Below, in pieces: positions 1 to 12,780 of a stretch of 64,000 nucleotides of DNA; positions within the stretch are counted from its first letter, which is position 1; each line of letters opens with the position of its first letter. Origin of the DNA: Amphiduros pacificus (Eukaryota > Annelida > Polychaeta > Phyllodocida > Hesionidae); NCBI GenBank assembly GCA_949316495.1, contig OX439002.1:54525531-54589530 (forward strand). The letters are read 5' to 3'. The notes under the pieces were generated by a model. The model was not told the DNA's origin. It saw only the letters and a program-made list of their open reading frames with translations, and ran no database searches. Position numbers and translations under genes: made by a program.

Positions 1-1426
1 GGTCTATAATCCACAATGAAAAAACTGGGACAGACTTATGTTTTTTTGGCTTAAATGTGTTCAAAGTAATGTTATTTGTTAATTTAGCACAAAAAAAGTA
101 AACTTAACCAGCTAGTCTTAAATTTTTATTATTTAAATTGAACCCGTTATAACGGTAGTTAAAACGGGTTCAACTCAGTTTTTGCAGCTGGCGACCTATA
201 TCAAGTCTTTATATTTTCTTTATTTAATGTCATCCAAAGAATAATCAATCTTTTGGGGGATATTTTAGATATAATCATGGCATAAAATATGAATTATCAC
301 TAAAAGAGTTTGTCCACCATGTGTGCTGTAGGAGCCGAAGGCAGTTACGTAAATATACGAGACCACACGAAGTTCTCTCTAAATGCTTCAAACTGATTGT
401 GGATTATATACCTTAACATATTATGGTCATGGTGTTGGTTTGAAGATGACCTTGACCTTGATATAACAACCATGATGACTGATAACAACAGCAAATGTTG
501 CATGCCAGACAAATTAAAGGGGAACAGTGAACAATGATCACTCCAATAAGATGCTTTTCCACAAACAGTAGTTGCTATGGTAACCATAACAGAGACAAAG
601 ATGAGCAGAGGGTGGAGTGATGAGAGACAAGGGTGGCACCACACCTCTTGGTCACAAGGGGGCACTGCTTGTCCCACTTGATAGATGAGCCCTGTGGTCA
701 AGGCCCTTCAGGGGGCAGCACCTACACTGTAGCCACCGTAAGCAGCTTTAGCTCTGCTGTAGAACCTCATCCTCATCGCCCCAGGGTGATCAGACCAATA
801 TATTGCTCACGATAATGATGCTCTGTTGCTCACTGTAATGATAGTGCAATCTATAGGAAAGCAGGGTAGAACTCGACAGTAGTGATGATTATTTGCATGA
901 TCAGTTTTAACCTCAATTATGTCAACAATAATAACAAAGCATTTATAATGAAGACCATGATAATATGCTTGCAGAAATATTTCATTTTATATCCTATTCG
1001 TAGATGTATGAAGTTCAACAGAAATTGTATGTGTTTTATCAGTTGCGGCTTTCGGGGACCCTCAGGTATGTGATGAGAGAGTGTACATTAGATATGTGCT
1101 CTGTATATATGCACACGAGCTCTATTGTGCATTGTTGGTACAATAGTAAACATTGTCATACCATTAAGAACCTCCCATGTTTTACCAGCAGATATAAGGA
1201 ATATCAGTCCCAGAATCTAGGAACATCACCCTCCTGATTGCATCCTGTCCCATCCCATTGTACCTATATGCTCATGTACTGCATATTATCCAATGGATGT
1301 CAAGGCAGGTCATTATGTGGTCAATTTATCTAATTGCTATGCGTAATATGACCTACTTAGCTCCTTCTGGGTCATTGTGTGACCTCACATCGTCTCACCT
1401 TTGTGTAGCATGGCACCTTTGTGTGG
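1..1426. other. AT-rich non-coding flank
   Basis: No coding exon is recognisable. The stretch holds a double NR5-type site (447-461, listed separately). A weak CAG|GTATGT junction lies at 1065/1066, but its pyrimidine tract is interrupted by purines and no GTAAG donor follows it, so it is not called as a ratchet site. The final 100 bases are rich in TGACCT/GTCAT words and lead into the minisatellite. Confidence 0.6.
447..461 (-). promoter_or_regulatory. Overlapping double TCAAGGTCA site (NR5/FTZ-F1/ERR type)
   Basis: The minus strand reads TCAAGGTCAAGGTCA, two overlapping perfect copies of TCAAGGTCA. This is the extended monomer half-site known for FTZ-F1/SF-1 and ERR nuclear receptors, and it also forms a DR0 of AGGTCA. 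The match is seen directly; occupancy is inferred. Confidence 0.35.
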
Positions 1427-1863
1427 TCATATGATGACCTTCCATGGTCTTATACGGTCTTGATCATCCATGGTCTTCCATGGTCTTACACGGTCATGAT
1501 CTTCCATGGTCTTCCATGGTCTTATACGGTCATGATCTTCCATGGTTTTCCATGGTCTTATACGGTCTTGACCTTCCATGGTCTTCCATGGTCTTATACG
1601 GTCATGATCTTCCATGGTCTTCCATGGTCTTACATGGTCATGATCTTCCATGGTCTTCCATGGTCTTACACGGTCATGATCTTCCATGGTCTTCCATGGT
1701 CTTACACGGTCATGATCTTCCATGGTCTTACACGGTCATGATCTTCCATGGTCTTCCATGGTCTTACACGGTCATGATCTTCCATGGTCTTCCATGGTCT
1801 TCCATGGTCTTATACGGTCATGATCTTCCATGGTCTTCCATGGTCTTATACTGTCATGATCTC
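1427..1863. repeat. 36-bp minisatellite, about 12 units
   Basis: Tandem array of a 36-bp unit made of two copies of TTCCATGGTC, one TTAYACGGTC and a closing ATGATC, so it is itself built from diverged 10-bp sub-repeats ending in GGTC. One unit has lost a sub-repeat and one near the end has gained one. Because 36 is a multiple of three, several frames stay open through the array, for example a 12-residue repeat HGLPWSYTVMIF. The frames start and stop at the array edges, so I read them as by-products and not as a protein. Confidence 0.95.
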
Positions 1864-4675
1864 ATCAGCCTTTGAGGACAAGTTAAATGAGTAAGATCTG
1901 TGGATGTCTTCTGTAGCATACCAACATGCAAGGGTTAACATGTACAGCTGTGTGCAGCAGAAATAATTTTGCAGTGAAATAAAAACACTCTGACATTAAC
2001 TCATAAAATTTCATTTATGGATATTATAAAATAAACAGAAGCAACAAAAAGCATAAACAGAATCGAGAAAATAAACAATTTTTTTTGGTGTTTGTTGTAT
2101 TGAAATGGTCATAAAGACCACAGTTAACAGAAATAATAGTAGTATTTGTCTGAATGTCTTATTCAAATGGCCATGTGATGTAAACATCATGAAAGTAGAG
2201 GTTTTTCACTATTTTTTGTCAGGCGATGGTCCCCATTAAAGGCCAGATGAGAAATTGTTAACACTGCACAAAAAAGGAGTGCTAATGTACACTCATTCAG
2301 ACAGCAAACATATGCTCTCATATATATGCTTTATTTTATGATGTTTTGATGTGCTTGCAAACAAGCAAAGCATCTGATGTATTGAGAATAAATTCCATCT
2401 CCAGGGACACAGAGCATCCACCAAACTCCAGCATTCAGCACCAGATATCATATAGGATATTGTCTTGCCAAAAAAACAACAGATAGCCAAATCTTTTTGT
2501 CACATAAAAAGGATATAAATTTGCCTTGCCACACAGAATTGTTCTGACTTGTTGAAAGAATTCCCATTGCTGTGATCATGCACATGTGTACGTTGATGTT
2601 ATATTCACAGAAACTGCATCTTATATTTAATTTATGTAGAGCATGAAATGGCTGCCTGATTATCAACATTCTCTTTTATTACATGCGAGCCCCAGTAGAA
2701 TTCTGTAATGAAACCCATTGCGCCAAAAAAAAATGATGTTGATAGCTCATTACCTTCAAGCATGATGAATTGAATGATGAGCCGGGCGTATTGTATTAAC
2801 CAGGGTGAAACAGAAAAGCTTTATTTAAAAGTTAGCAGCAAAATGATTAGTTTGACTTTTGAGCAAATTTGGTTATATTGTTTGTCTATTAGTGTGTGGT
2901 GAGAACTTACATCAGCAGGCGGTTCACAGAAAAAGCTTATTTACCTTGCAAGGTGTTTGAGTTAAATTTCTATTAAACTGTAATGAATTGGAGGCGGAGG
3001 CTTTATTGTGTGATTGTGTGGTGGCGGGAAAGTATAGTTGCTGCAGGGAAGCCATCGCGCCGTCTATTAGTCAGTTTACCATAGATATCAAGCACGGGGA
3101 TAGTTTAATGCCGACCTTTCCGCAGAATTGATCTCCCAAATCAGGCAGTGTTTAGATTGCCTGAGATTCACCGCACACAGTTGTCTTTGCTGCTTTGTTT
3201 ATCGATCTTCCTGTAAGTCAGTAATAGGAGCTAGGGACGCCAATATAAAACCGTACTCGCACACACAACACATTTGTTGAAAGAAAGATAAACTAGATGT
3301 ATCCCAAAAAATATGGGGTTATGACTATCGAGCTTTGCAGTGTTGGTGTGTGGGAAGGGAAAATTGATGTGAATTTGTGCGAGGTCACATGTGGATGATT
3401 TGTTGACTGCATTGCAGCTCATATTGAGAGAGGTTCATTTCATATAGACCGGAATTGAGTTACATACATGGCAATAGGCAAATCCTGCAAATCAATTTGC
3501 TCTGGCGAACTGGTTGAAATAGAAGTCTTGTATTTATACTGAAGATCAAACAGTGCTATTTACTTCACTTCCTTTAACCGATTTAGAGACAGAAGTGATA
3601 CACTAGCAGAAACAGAATGGCAAATCGTATATTTGAATGACAAAATGTAGATTTGACAATATTGAGATAAATGTTTAGTAAATTTGACTCCTTTTGATCA
3701 CACGCTGGCCATGTTACTGTTTATAGTCACATTTATGTGTGATCCAGTAGGGATTTGTCAGTGACTTATTTCTCAACAAGGGCATTCACCACAACAAAAT
3801 CCATGCAGGCTTGTTTGTCAAGACCTGTCAGTGCAAACTCTTTTTGTGGCTTGTAATTAAAATTAATATTGATTTCACAAGGTGAGACTCTGTGAGCCAC
3901 ACATGGGAATTGTGTAGAATTACCTTTATTGGCTAAATTTATCAGAGATTTTTTTCATCACTGTGGTGGCTGTAAGACATCCTCACGTCACCAACCCTGA
4001 AAAAACTAGAATGTGCTATGACCTGGAAATGTCCTTATGTTAAATCATTTACAAACTACTTTTCAGAATTCATTAAAAGCTCTATGCAGTGGGGACATGA
4101 AATTAGTCACAAGATGTGGGATGTCAAATAAACATGCATAATAAGACAACAACTTGCTCAAAGTTTTAGGCAGCATTATTGCAGGTTGAAGAAAGGCCGA
4201 TGTTTATCTCATTCAAATGCAACTACTTAGGAAAGGAAAAAAAACAGTTTCATTCACGTTTTATGAAATATAGAGGACATTAAAATGTTATGTTGCAATC
4301 TCAGTATAAGGAAAGAATTCCAGGAGCACAAAGCGTCATTGTTGAGAAGTGAAAAGGACTGGAGGGGTGAATTGACATGTCACAATATGTCTTGACTTTT
4401 TCCAAACAAATAAGTCTACCATTGTGTCTAAAATGATACCATCTCAAAATCATTTATATCAACGGATGAAAAGAAATAATTCCACTGCCATTGACTGTTT
4501 TGCAAATAAATTAATGAGATATCTTAACCTTTATGTTATAAGATATTGTCAGTGTTTTGTGCATCAACACAAACATATTATGTGAGGTTTTGTTTGGAGA
4601 TAATAGAAATTTTCATTTGATTCTGATGCTGTTTTGATGTTATTTGATATGTTCCTGGAGTGTATTTTATATTGA
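1864..4675. other. AT-rich non-coding, intron-like
   Basis: I see no coding exon, RNA gene or repeat family. The segment is mostly AT-rich. A somewhat more balanced patch lies at about 2990-3240. The sequence runs uninterrupted into the ratchet junction at 4698/4699. Confidence 0.55.
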
Positions 4676-4737
4676 AACTGTATTTTTTCTACTTTCAGGT
4701 ATGTATAAAGTGCTTGTAGCCAGTTAAAGTGGTAAGC
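4676..4737 (+). promoter_or_regulatory. Candidate recursive splice site 1 with micro-exon
   Basis: A pyrimidine-rich tract at 4681-4695 ends in CAG at 4696-4698 and is followed immediately by GTATGTA (4699-4705). This is a complete 3' splice site abutting a complete 5' splice site, the zero-nucleotide-exon layout of ratchet sites. A second donor, GTAAGC, starts at 4732, defining a potential exon of 33 nt (4699-4731) with stops in all three frames. In known recursive splicing the upstream exon is first joined here, regenerating GTATGTA as the donor for the next step. The motif is seen in the sequence; use in vivo is inferred. Confidence 0.6.
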
Positions 4738-5382
4738 CATTATTATAATCAAATGTAAATTCCAACATTTGAGCTAATGCTAAAACACCATTTTCTCTTT
4801 TTATTGTGTCTCAATTTTCAGAGCAAAGAATTGTTAAACTGAAATTAATATCAGCAGCTTCTAGGCGTTTTTTGTGTGAAATGGTATGAAAAAAAGCACT
4901 CCTAAACATATGCTGACTGTTCCTATGTGATAATGATGGAAAAAATATATATATAATATATGTGTGTGTGTGTGTGAGAGAGAGAGACACACAGAATGCT
5001 ATTTGTGTTGACCTGCTGCAGCTGTTATTTGAAAAGTAAGAAGCTATAAGCATGTTTAATAGACTGCTAGCATTACTTGTAAGGAGTAAATCCATAGGGA
5101 ACTGTTGAGCAAGTGTTATTCACACCACAGGATGTGACTGCCTCAGTCCTTGCTTGTTAATTGCTATATAATACAGATTATCTTACCAATCATTTTATAC
5201 TTTATATCATGAAAAACGGTCACATTTTACATTTCCTTTAGAGGTGATGAATTCATGCCAACTCTCAGATTCCTCTCAGATTCCTCTCAGATTCCTGTTA
5301 TCTGATATCTGGAGAGGTAATATATCTGTGAGTCATGGGTAATCCAGCAAAATCAGACGTATTAGATGTCATTGACTTTTTA
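4738..5382. other. Non-coding, with simple repeats
   Basis: Holds a composite AT/TG/AG microsatellite (4945-4994) and a three-copy tandem of the 11-mer CTCTCAGATTC (5262-5295). The short open frame starting at 5335 runs into the dispersed repeat and is not credible as a gene. Confidence 0.6.
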
Positions 5383-5815
5383 GCTATGTTTATCATAGCT
5401 TCTGCACTAAAGGGAGGAGAAATTTTTCTGTTATTCTGTCTGTCCATCAGCGTTGATCTCCTCCTCTATAAATACTGTTCAGGGATCTTAGCTATTGATT
5501 GGCTAGATGTTGTATTTTAAGGTGACCAATTCTATCTCTTTTTTTGAAAGCTCAGAATATTTTCCATTTTTTTATGATTTTTTGAAAAAAAATCTGTGAG
5601 CTATCACTGAGTTGTCAAGGAGGCTGCCGTTTTGAATAGCAAATATATCAGCCATTGAGAATCAAGATTATAAGTTCAATTTGTAATGGTATTGGAAGGG
5701 CTGATATTATCATCGGTGTGCTCATGGAAAGAATTTACCTGATCATTTTAGAAGTAATATTTTTGAAAAAGCAATGATCAGCATAGCTCTAAGGCCATTG
5801 TTCTATGTTTTAGTA
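5383..5815. repeat. Dispersed repeat family, copy A
   Basis: Shares ordered blocks with 43918-44310: ATAGCTTCTGCA (5395 and 43938), TTCTGTCTGTCC (5434), GACCAATTCTATCT, ATTGAGAATCAAGAT (5654 and 44115) and CTAAGGCCATT (5789 and 44287). The blocks keep their order and approximate spacing. They are separated by diverged sequence and indels, so both are old copies of one interspersed element. I found no clear coding capacity, terminal inverted repeats or poly(A) tail, so class is open; an old non-autonomous DNA transposon is plausible. Confidence 0.75.
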
Positions 5816-6739
5816 TTCCTGCAGCGATTCGACGTAATTCTGCAGGCAAATTCTGTAAGCTAGCAAATTTTTCTCTCAAATTATCAATGTATGAATCAAA
5901 TCTACCTTGGTAATTATTTGCCAGTTTTCTTTTGGACAAGCCAGCATTGAATTTCTGTCCTCTGTTTTTGCCAACTAATCGGAAGACGTATTTTATAAGT
6001 GATGTGCTGTGAGCAGTGCTGAATGCCTATGGGGCACACAAGTATGCAGTGTGAACAATCTTGAGATCTTCACTTGGTCTGAGTTTAGGGGTTGAGTTTA
6101 GGGGCTGAGTTTAGGGGCTGAGTTAGGGGCTGAGTTTCATCCTTAAACTTCCAGGCCTATTAATTGAAGGCTGGGTTATGCCTTTTGTGATATTTGAGTT
6201 GCAGACAGAATATCAGTTTTGTTTCTTCCTGCAGACCTGGCAGTCAGAATTATTTTAATCTGAAACCTGCTATGATGTCACATTCGAAATGAGAAACTCA
6301 TGATGTATTTTATGTAGTTTAATTTCAAACATATCAGATGGATTCTCATAACTGTGTGTGTGTGTGTGTGCCGAAAATTTAATCAGAATATAAATATTTC
6401 ATGCCGTTTTATTTAGAACAATTGTGGATTTGGAACAGGTATACTATCCTCCTACACTTTTCTTGTCGTATCAGAAAAGAGACAAGTATTAAAACATTCT
6501 AAAATTGACATATTAACATATCATGAGAGACAAGTATTAAAACATTCCAAAATTGTAATATTAACATATTTGAAGACAACATTACATAAACTCGCTTCGC
6601 ACGTAAGATTGTAAGGAAAGTGTAGGAGTATAGTAAACTCAGGCCGTGGATTTCTCTGTTTAAAATGCCATGATTACAAAATCTCGAAATTGGTAGGTTA
6701 TTTAGGTGACACATTGACTCCTATTGTCTTATTATTTTT
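5816..6739. other. AT-rich non-coding with small tandem repeats
   Basis: Contains about 4.5 copies of the 13-mer CTGAGTTTAGGGG (6079-6137), a TG tract (6353-6370) and a two-copy tandem duplication of about 48 bp (6481-6575) that starts GACAAGTATTAAAACATT. Nothing coding is recognisable. Confidence 0.65.
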
Positions 6740-8230
6740 AAAAAATCTGGCACAATTGGCACAAGAAGTCATCTGCGAGCTGTGAGGATTTAGGCAGAAG
6801 AAATGGTTGCTGTAAATCATATTTACACGACGGCAGCTGTGGAGGGTGATCACATAATTTAAGCTCATCTTGAATCTTCAATTTTGCCAATGCAATGCTT
6901 TCATTGACATTTGATTCCCAGAAGCGAAAATCCCTCCTTGCTAGGTCAATGACCTTCGAGTGATAGATGCATGATTTGAGAGCTTATTTAAAGGCAGGGC
7001 ACTTTTGCGTAATGTTACTGCGGGCCACAAGGGCATATAGATGAGATATGCAACTACATGGTAAGAAGCGTGCTCACCTCCTCGGAATTGGCTACCTTGT
7101 ACAATACATGCTCTGCATTCTATGTTACGAGTCACTATCGACCGACATGGTGACAAAAATGACTTTGCCTCAATTTGTAGCTGGCAAACTGCATAGCGTA
7201 TGCAATGGCCAAGGTCCCTCGGTGGGGGAACCATGGCCACGAGACATTCCCATAGACTCACAGGATAACTAAATCAATTGTAAACACCATCATCAAAATG
7301 TTTGTTGCCCTGCAATGATATCTCACGAAAATATAAACACTTGCCTCAAGATGCAATATATATGCAGCGGTCTATGCTTTATCACAATCTAAGGGCAAAC
7401 AATTCTTGGCTGCAGAATTGGAGAAATAGATGGACCTTGTGGTAGAACTGCATAGCTTGTTTATCACACAAATAAACTCCTGCATAGCCTGTAGGAATAT
7501 ACAGACCGTTTCAAATTTGTCCATTTTTTTTTTTTGCCCAAAATGATAACTTATGTTTTTCTATTGGCTCTCGTTCAATTTGCTTGATGCCGTTTATGGG
7601 CCATATTATGAGAGCGGTGGTGCGGTAGCTTTGCGCCACCCTTTACTTACTGTGGCCACTCTGTGTCATTTGTGAAGAGTGGACAAATGGTGTCTGAAAA
7701 TGCAGGGATGGGAGTGCAAGTTTGTTAACAGACTTCTTCTTCATGTCCATTTTAGCAGGCCACAAGGGGTGCCTCAAAATGGGCAAATTGTGCCAAATTG
7801 ATGATGCCCGAGTACATTTGTGGCACATAGCCTAAATGGAAACTGGCAGTTAGCAGTTCAAATACAGCCAAAGTTGCAAAGACCAGATCAAACTGTGTGT
7901 TAACGAGGGTACAAAAGTTGACCCTGCGATACAGCCTTGGCGAAGGCTAACAGCATTAAGCGGCCAGGCTGGTTCGAGGAAGGGGCCACCCTCGATTGGC
8001 TGGAGCGGCAAATCGGCCACCCAGGATGCATATTCTATGGAGGTCAGCAGATTGACCTCAAAAGCCAAAGTATATTTCTCATTTGTAGCAAGGGTGAGAT
8101 AACCTGAAGAGACGCTAGGTTAGATGTCAGGGACATGGGCTGGAGCATCTGGCCAAATTGGGTGCTCCAGGTTAGGCAGCAGAGATGGCTGCTATCATAG
8201 CTGGGGGGCTATTCTTAATGGATTGATTGT
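6740..8230. other. Base-balanced, conserved-looking non-coding blocks
   Basis: Compared with its neighbours this stretch is less AT-rich, nearly free of simple repeats and unique in the window. It includes a perfect IR1 nuclear-receptor site (6943-6955). Open frames occur on both strands with no recognisable domain. I read it as candidate cis-regulatory sequence. Confidence 0.35.
6943..6955. promoter_or_regulatory. Perfect IR1 nuclear-receptor element
   Basis: AGGTCAATGACCT is a perfect inverted repeat of AGGTCA with one spacer base. This is the canonical site of EcR/USP in arthropods and of FXR/RXR-type heterodimers in vertebrates. The match is seen; binding is inferred. Confidence 0.4.
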
Positions 8231-8670
8231 GAAAGTTTGGTCCACAGCATCCCTGGTTCTATGCATATAAGGTGTGCCACTTAATGGTAGTCGCTTACAT
8301 ATATGCCACAAAATGATTCATCCACACTCTCCCATGCCATTAGACGACCTCTCTTACATGCCACAGAACAGCACACTCATATGTCACTAGATGGACCCCT
8401 TTATATGTCACATAATAAAATATCCATTTATATTCTGCACCAACTCTTTCCCTGCTACTCGTATGTTCTGCATATACATACCATTATTTTTTCTCTGATG
8501 CTTCATTCTAGAACACACCAAGGAAATGTCACTCGGCCAAATCAGTCTGGCCCAAATGTGTCCAACCCTTTAATGAAAATCTGTTACTTATCAGAATTAT
8601 GACAAACTGAATATCTGCTCGTTCGAAAGTGATAGAACTATCAGAAAACTAATCATTACATAGAAACAAT
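8231..8670. other. Non-coding
   Basis: Short stretch with CACATATG/CCACA-like words and no tandem order good enough to call. Nothing else is recognised. Confidence 0.5.
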
Positions 8671-8929
8671 TTAATTAAACTTGGTGAAAAGCCATTCAAT
8701 AAAGCCAATATTGCTAGTTGCTAACATTATAGCAGGGTCATTTTGTGTTAATACAGGTTTATCGACTCTTTTCATAGTGCAGTTCTTGGTTCCAACAAAG
8801 CACTTCATGCCTTTTACTTGTGTTCGGTTTGTGTCAGCAACAACGACGTGGAAGGCTGCCTTTGGAATCAATACAGATTTTGTGATAAGAATCCAGAATC
8901 TGAATGACAGATACAAGAGTAAGTTTTGA
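8671..8929. other. Segment open on both strands, possible decayed exon
   Basis: About 245 bases are open on both strands: 82 codons on + (8681-8929) and 81 on - (8671-8916). The minus reading is the more protein-like, with two cysteines and mixed polar residues, a stop just past 8671, and an acceptor-like CAG just upstream in its own direction (near 8910). On + a GTAAGT follows at 8919. I recognise no family. It may be an exon relic, a transposon fragment or chance. Confidence 0.15.
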
Positions 8930-10680
8930 CACTTAGTGGATGAAGAAAGGCTGTGTAGATTATGAAATTAAACTTGACAACTCAAGTGGGACCAGGAAGC
9001 TTTGTCATTTCGTGTTATGTCATAATGACTGCAAGTCCTTCCTGTGTCTTACAGCCTGATTTACCACTTGCCCAGAATCTAGCCTTCTATTATTTACAAG
9101 AGTCATATTATCAAATTACCTGTTCGAACATGTAATTCAAAATGACAGTGCCTTGTTGTTGCTATGACATGAATCATATTTTACCGTTCTCAAGCTGACT
9201 TAATTATGGACTCTTTTTTTTTTTTTCTTCACAGTAATTTTCACAGTTAACTCAAAGTATACAAAGGCACATTTAAGGAAGATAGAAATAGGCGAGTAAA
9301 TAAGGTCATTTGGTGTGAGTGGTCAGGTCAAATTAGAACATAATAGCTTTGTTTCCAACATGGAAACAGGGATAAATAAGTGTTTAATTTATCATTCTTC
9401 TTATATATATTAAGCAATTTATTGTAGAAATATGCAGGAGCGCTTATAATTATGTAGTTAAGGCTTTAGAAGGAGAAGGGTATGTGGTGTCATTTTCCTA
9501 TTAACATGATTTTCCTATTAACATGATTCTTTGATGATTACAATATTTTTGTGATATGTTTACAAAGTAAGAAATTTAGAAACAGAACAGAACAGAGATA
9601 ATCAACAGACATTCGAAAAGAACCCTAAAGAGAAATTTACACACAAACACACATGCTTAAACAAAGGGCCTATTAATACAAGAAGTCTGTTTTATTTTAA
9701 GTCTATATGGAGAGAGGAGGGTGCCAGTGGGACTGAATACCTATCAACATCACATTGGGTCGAGTATTGTAAAGTGTGTGATATCGCATATGCCAGCTCA
9801 TCAAAAAGTCAGGTTTTTTTTTCTCTGTGTGCCTTCTTGACCCACTGCCTGTAGTAGATGTTTGCATGTGGATAATTTCATCAAGAAACCAGGATTAAAG
9901 GAAGAAATATGAATATAGGTACTGCAGGGAGAGAGAAAAAAAAGCAAATGTGCGATAAAAAGACCCACAAAATGTATTAGTTACCAGTATTTTTTTTTGT
10001 CATGTCCTTAATAAAAGCACACTGAGAAAATGAGAAAGAGGAACATCAACATTCTTAATGGTTGTTACATTAAGGATGATTCTCCTCAAAGCTTATTAAC
10101 ATATACACTGCCAAATATGGATAGATGATTCTCTGCCTATCTATGCCTCCAAAGACCCTAAATTGCACCCAGTACTTACCACAGATCATGAATATTCATA
10201 TTATCAAGAATAATGAATATTTATAATAATATCATCAGTTTATCTCATCCACTAATTGCAGTTGCTCTACTTGCCATATGCTGGTATTTTTCAGAGCAAA
10301 AATAATCAGTTACAATATCAATACCTCATGTAAAACCAAAAGATATTAAACTAATAAACTATATATATATATATGTAAAATGGCACCTGTTTGTCTGATG
10401 ATGTGCATAGAGGGTGGAGCTTAAAGCACATTTATAATTTAGAGGCTTTTCATATATATTTCTTGTGAAAACCATGAGAGGGTATTGGAGGCAGAAGTAG
10501 TTAGAGGATCAGCTACCGATGTTTAGCCAAATATTAACATGTTAAAGAAGACAAAGAGCTAAATTCTTGTGCATAATATTATATGCTATACTTGTTAGCA
10601 ATCTCAGTGAACTCTTTTCCCCTTTTCTAGAAGTCCATTGTATGATCAACCACATGGTCCTTAAAGGAAAAAAAACACTG
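8930..10680. other. AT-rich non-coding, intron-like
   Basis: Holds a perfect 17-bp direct repeat (9492-9508 and 9509-9525), T-runs near 9211 and 9990, and a short AT tract near 10362. No exon, RNA gene or mobile element is recognised. Confidence 0.55.
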
Positions 10681-11560
10681 GGTAGTTGCAGAGAAAGAGC
10701 ACAAATTGCAAAAAGTTAGCTTCAGTAGGTCTACTTTCTGTGGCACACCACATGAATCAGAATAGCAAGATGCAAAAGGTACTTGACAGATCTCCTGTGT
10801 GTGACAGTGTTTGGCAATGTGGGAGTGGACCTACTCCTGAAGCTCTCGCTGGACTCAGCGTGGTCCAAGCATCTTGACCGGGGAGACCAAGGCCCTGGAG
10901 CTACCTCTGACATGCCGAGAGGGTGTACACAAGAACCCTTACAGGGGCACCAAGCAGCAAAGCGAAAACAAACTCTGAGCTTTCACTGCAAACACGTAAA
11001 GCCAGAAGGTCTGTGATGTTGTCATAAAGGAACAAGGGCCTCAGACAACTGGCTCTGTGGCGCACATCCTTCAGGCTTACAGAAATAACACATCATTAAA
11101 TTGACAGTTTGTTGCCAAGAAAACACTTCCTATGGCAAAAGCTCTCTAACAAGAGAGTAAAAAAAAGTGAAAATAGAGGATGTTTGTTGCAGTCTTAAGT
11201 ACAACTCGGGTCAAGTTTGATTCAGACATCAAAGCGGCAATAAGTCACATTCTACCTGGCCTTGAGCGTGATACATAGTTATACCATAGGGTGGTGTGGG
11301 AAACCGATAGCAACGGGCTAATAACGTGGACAACAGTATCAATGACCAATACCTTGTTGGTAAAGACAATTGCTTGCTCTCTGCCATTGATTGCAGCACC
11401 ATACAAACAGGCGGCAGATACGCATTGGTCACGCAAAGCCTTCATACAAAAAACACCCTCCACGGACTCGGCAAACAGGATAGCCATGCTGTAGTCACAT
11501 TTGTACACAACAGATGCTGGTCTGCTGAAAGGTTGCGGCTTAATTATGTATGATTACACA
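10681..11560. other. Base-balanced, conserved-looking block
   Basis: Less AT-rich than its surroundings and free of simple repeats. Overlapping open frames of 60-87 codons on both strands have no recognisable domain. Candidate regulatory sequence; not identified. Confidence 0.3.
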
Positions 11561-12780
11561 AAGAGGACCGTGTCCCTATATTGAGCTTTGTGGCCAGGGT
11601 GCTGGGTGATAACTTGCCAATTTACCATTGTTCTCTCTCAATCCTATAACCATGTGTTACATGAGCTGGCTCAACCAAGCTTCTGATGGGTATCCACAGA
11701 TAAAAACACAACATGTTTCTGATTGCAAATTTTCAGTTATCTTAAAGTAATTTTAATGGTTATCCATGACGTTTTTTTAGATGAGACTTCAAGCTTTTCA
11801 TTAAAGTATGCAACCTTTTTTTAAATCTAGACATTATCGAGATAGGTGTAAAAAATAAACTTCCGTCTAAAGTTTATAGTTTGAAATGCTGAAATGACAA
11901 TAGAAACAATGCACATTTTTTAAAGAAAACAACTGTCTGTGTTTCACAAAAAAACTTTCACATGGTTCATGTTCTGGCACACAACAACATTGAGATTTCA
12001 TGATGCTTTGAAAGAGCACCACTGTAGTGTGCGTCACCGGTGTCTTAAAAGACTGCCAAACAGATGTGGTGTAAACAGGTGACTGCTTAGAACCGTACTC
12101 TTCGTAAATAGCATCCAATTTTAAAGGTGGGGAAATTTGACTCTTGCCCAGTGATCTTTGATGATGTGATTTATCCATTTTGGAATTGTAAAACAGGTTG
12201 ATATTTTCTATTAATTGCAGTTTGTCTCTAAATTTTGTTTGATATCTAAAATCCTTTTGCATCTGGGTAAACAACTGTGATATTTATGTTATACAGAAGT
12301 TCACAGAACAGGTGCACAGGATTGCGATAACAAAGACTAAGAAACTGAATGCCGTGCAAAATATCTCAAGAAGTTCTCAGATCTTTCATTGAATCCTGTG
12401 CATAGAACAGAGTCAATGTTTGGAAAATTCCACATTCCAGTGAGTTTATATATCTGAGGCGTTTCTTCAGAATGATAGATGATCCTAATTTCAGGATTTC
12501 AAATGTCAGGCTTTTTGTTGATAAATTACTGCATTTGACTGTACAGACATTGCAATATATTCAGCCAGAATTGATCACTTCCCTGGAAGATGAAAAACGA
12601 GGATCAATCGTTGAATTAAAAACCTTCAAACAATCGTCATAGAAATGGAATATGAGACAAATTGGATGTATATTATTTCTGAGTCATTGTTGTGTGGTTA
12701 AGATATTAACATCGCAGTAAATGATGAAGAAAAAGCAGTCTGCCATTAGACTGTCACTCATCATCATACAAGGTGCACTG
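11561..12780. other. AT-rich non-coding
   Basis: The longest frame is 135 codons on the minus strand (11867-12274). It has no recognisable motif, biased composition and no flanking splice signals that I trust. Nothing else is seen. Confidence 0.5.

Noticed and set aside
1060-1071. CAG|GTATGT at 1065/1066 as a ratchet site
   Set aside because: The preceding tract is purine-interrupted and no GTAAG donor follows within 50 nt, unlike the three called sites.
1421-1875. Open frames of 98-143 codons in the 36-bp minisatellite
   Set aside because: They exist because the period is a multiple of three; they begin and end at the array edges and occur on both strands.
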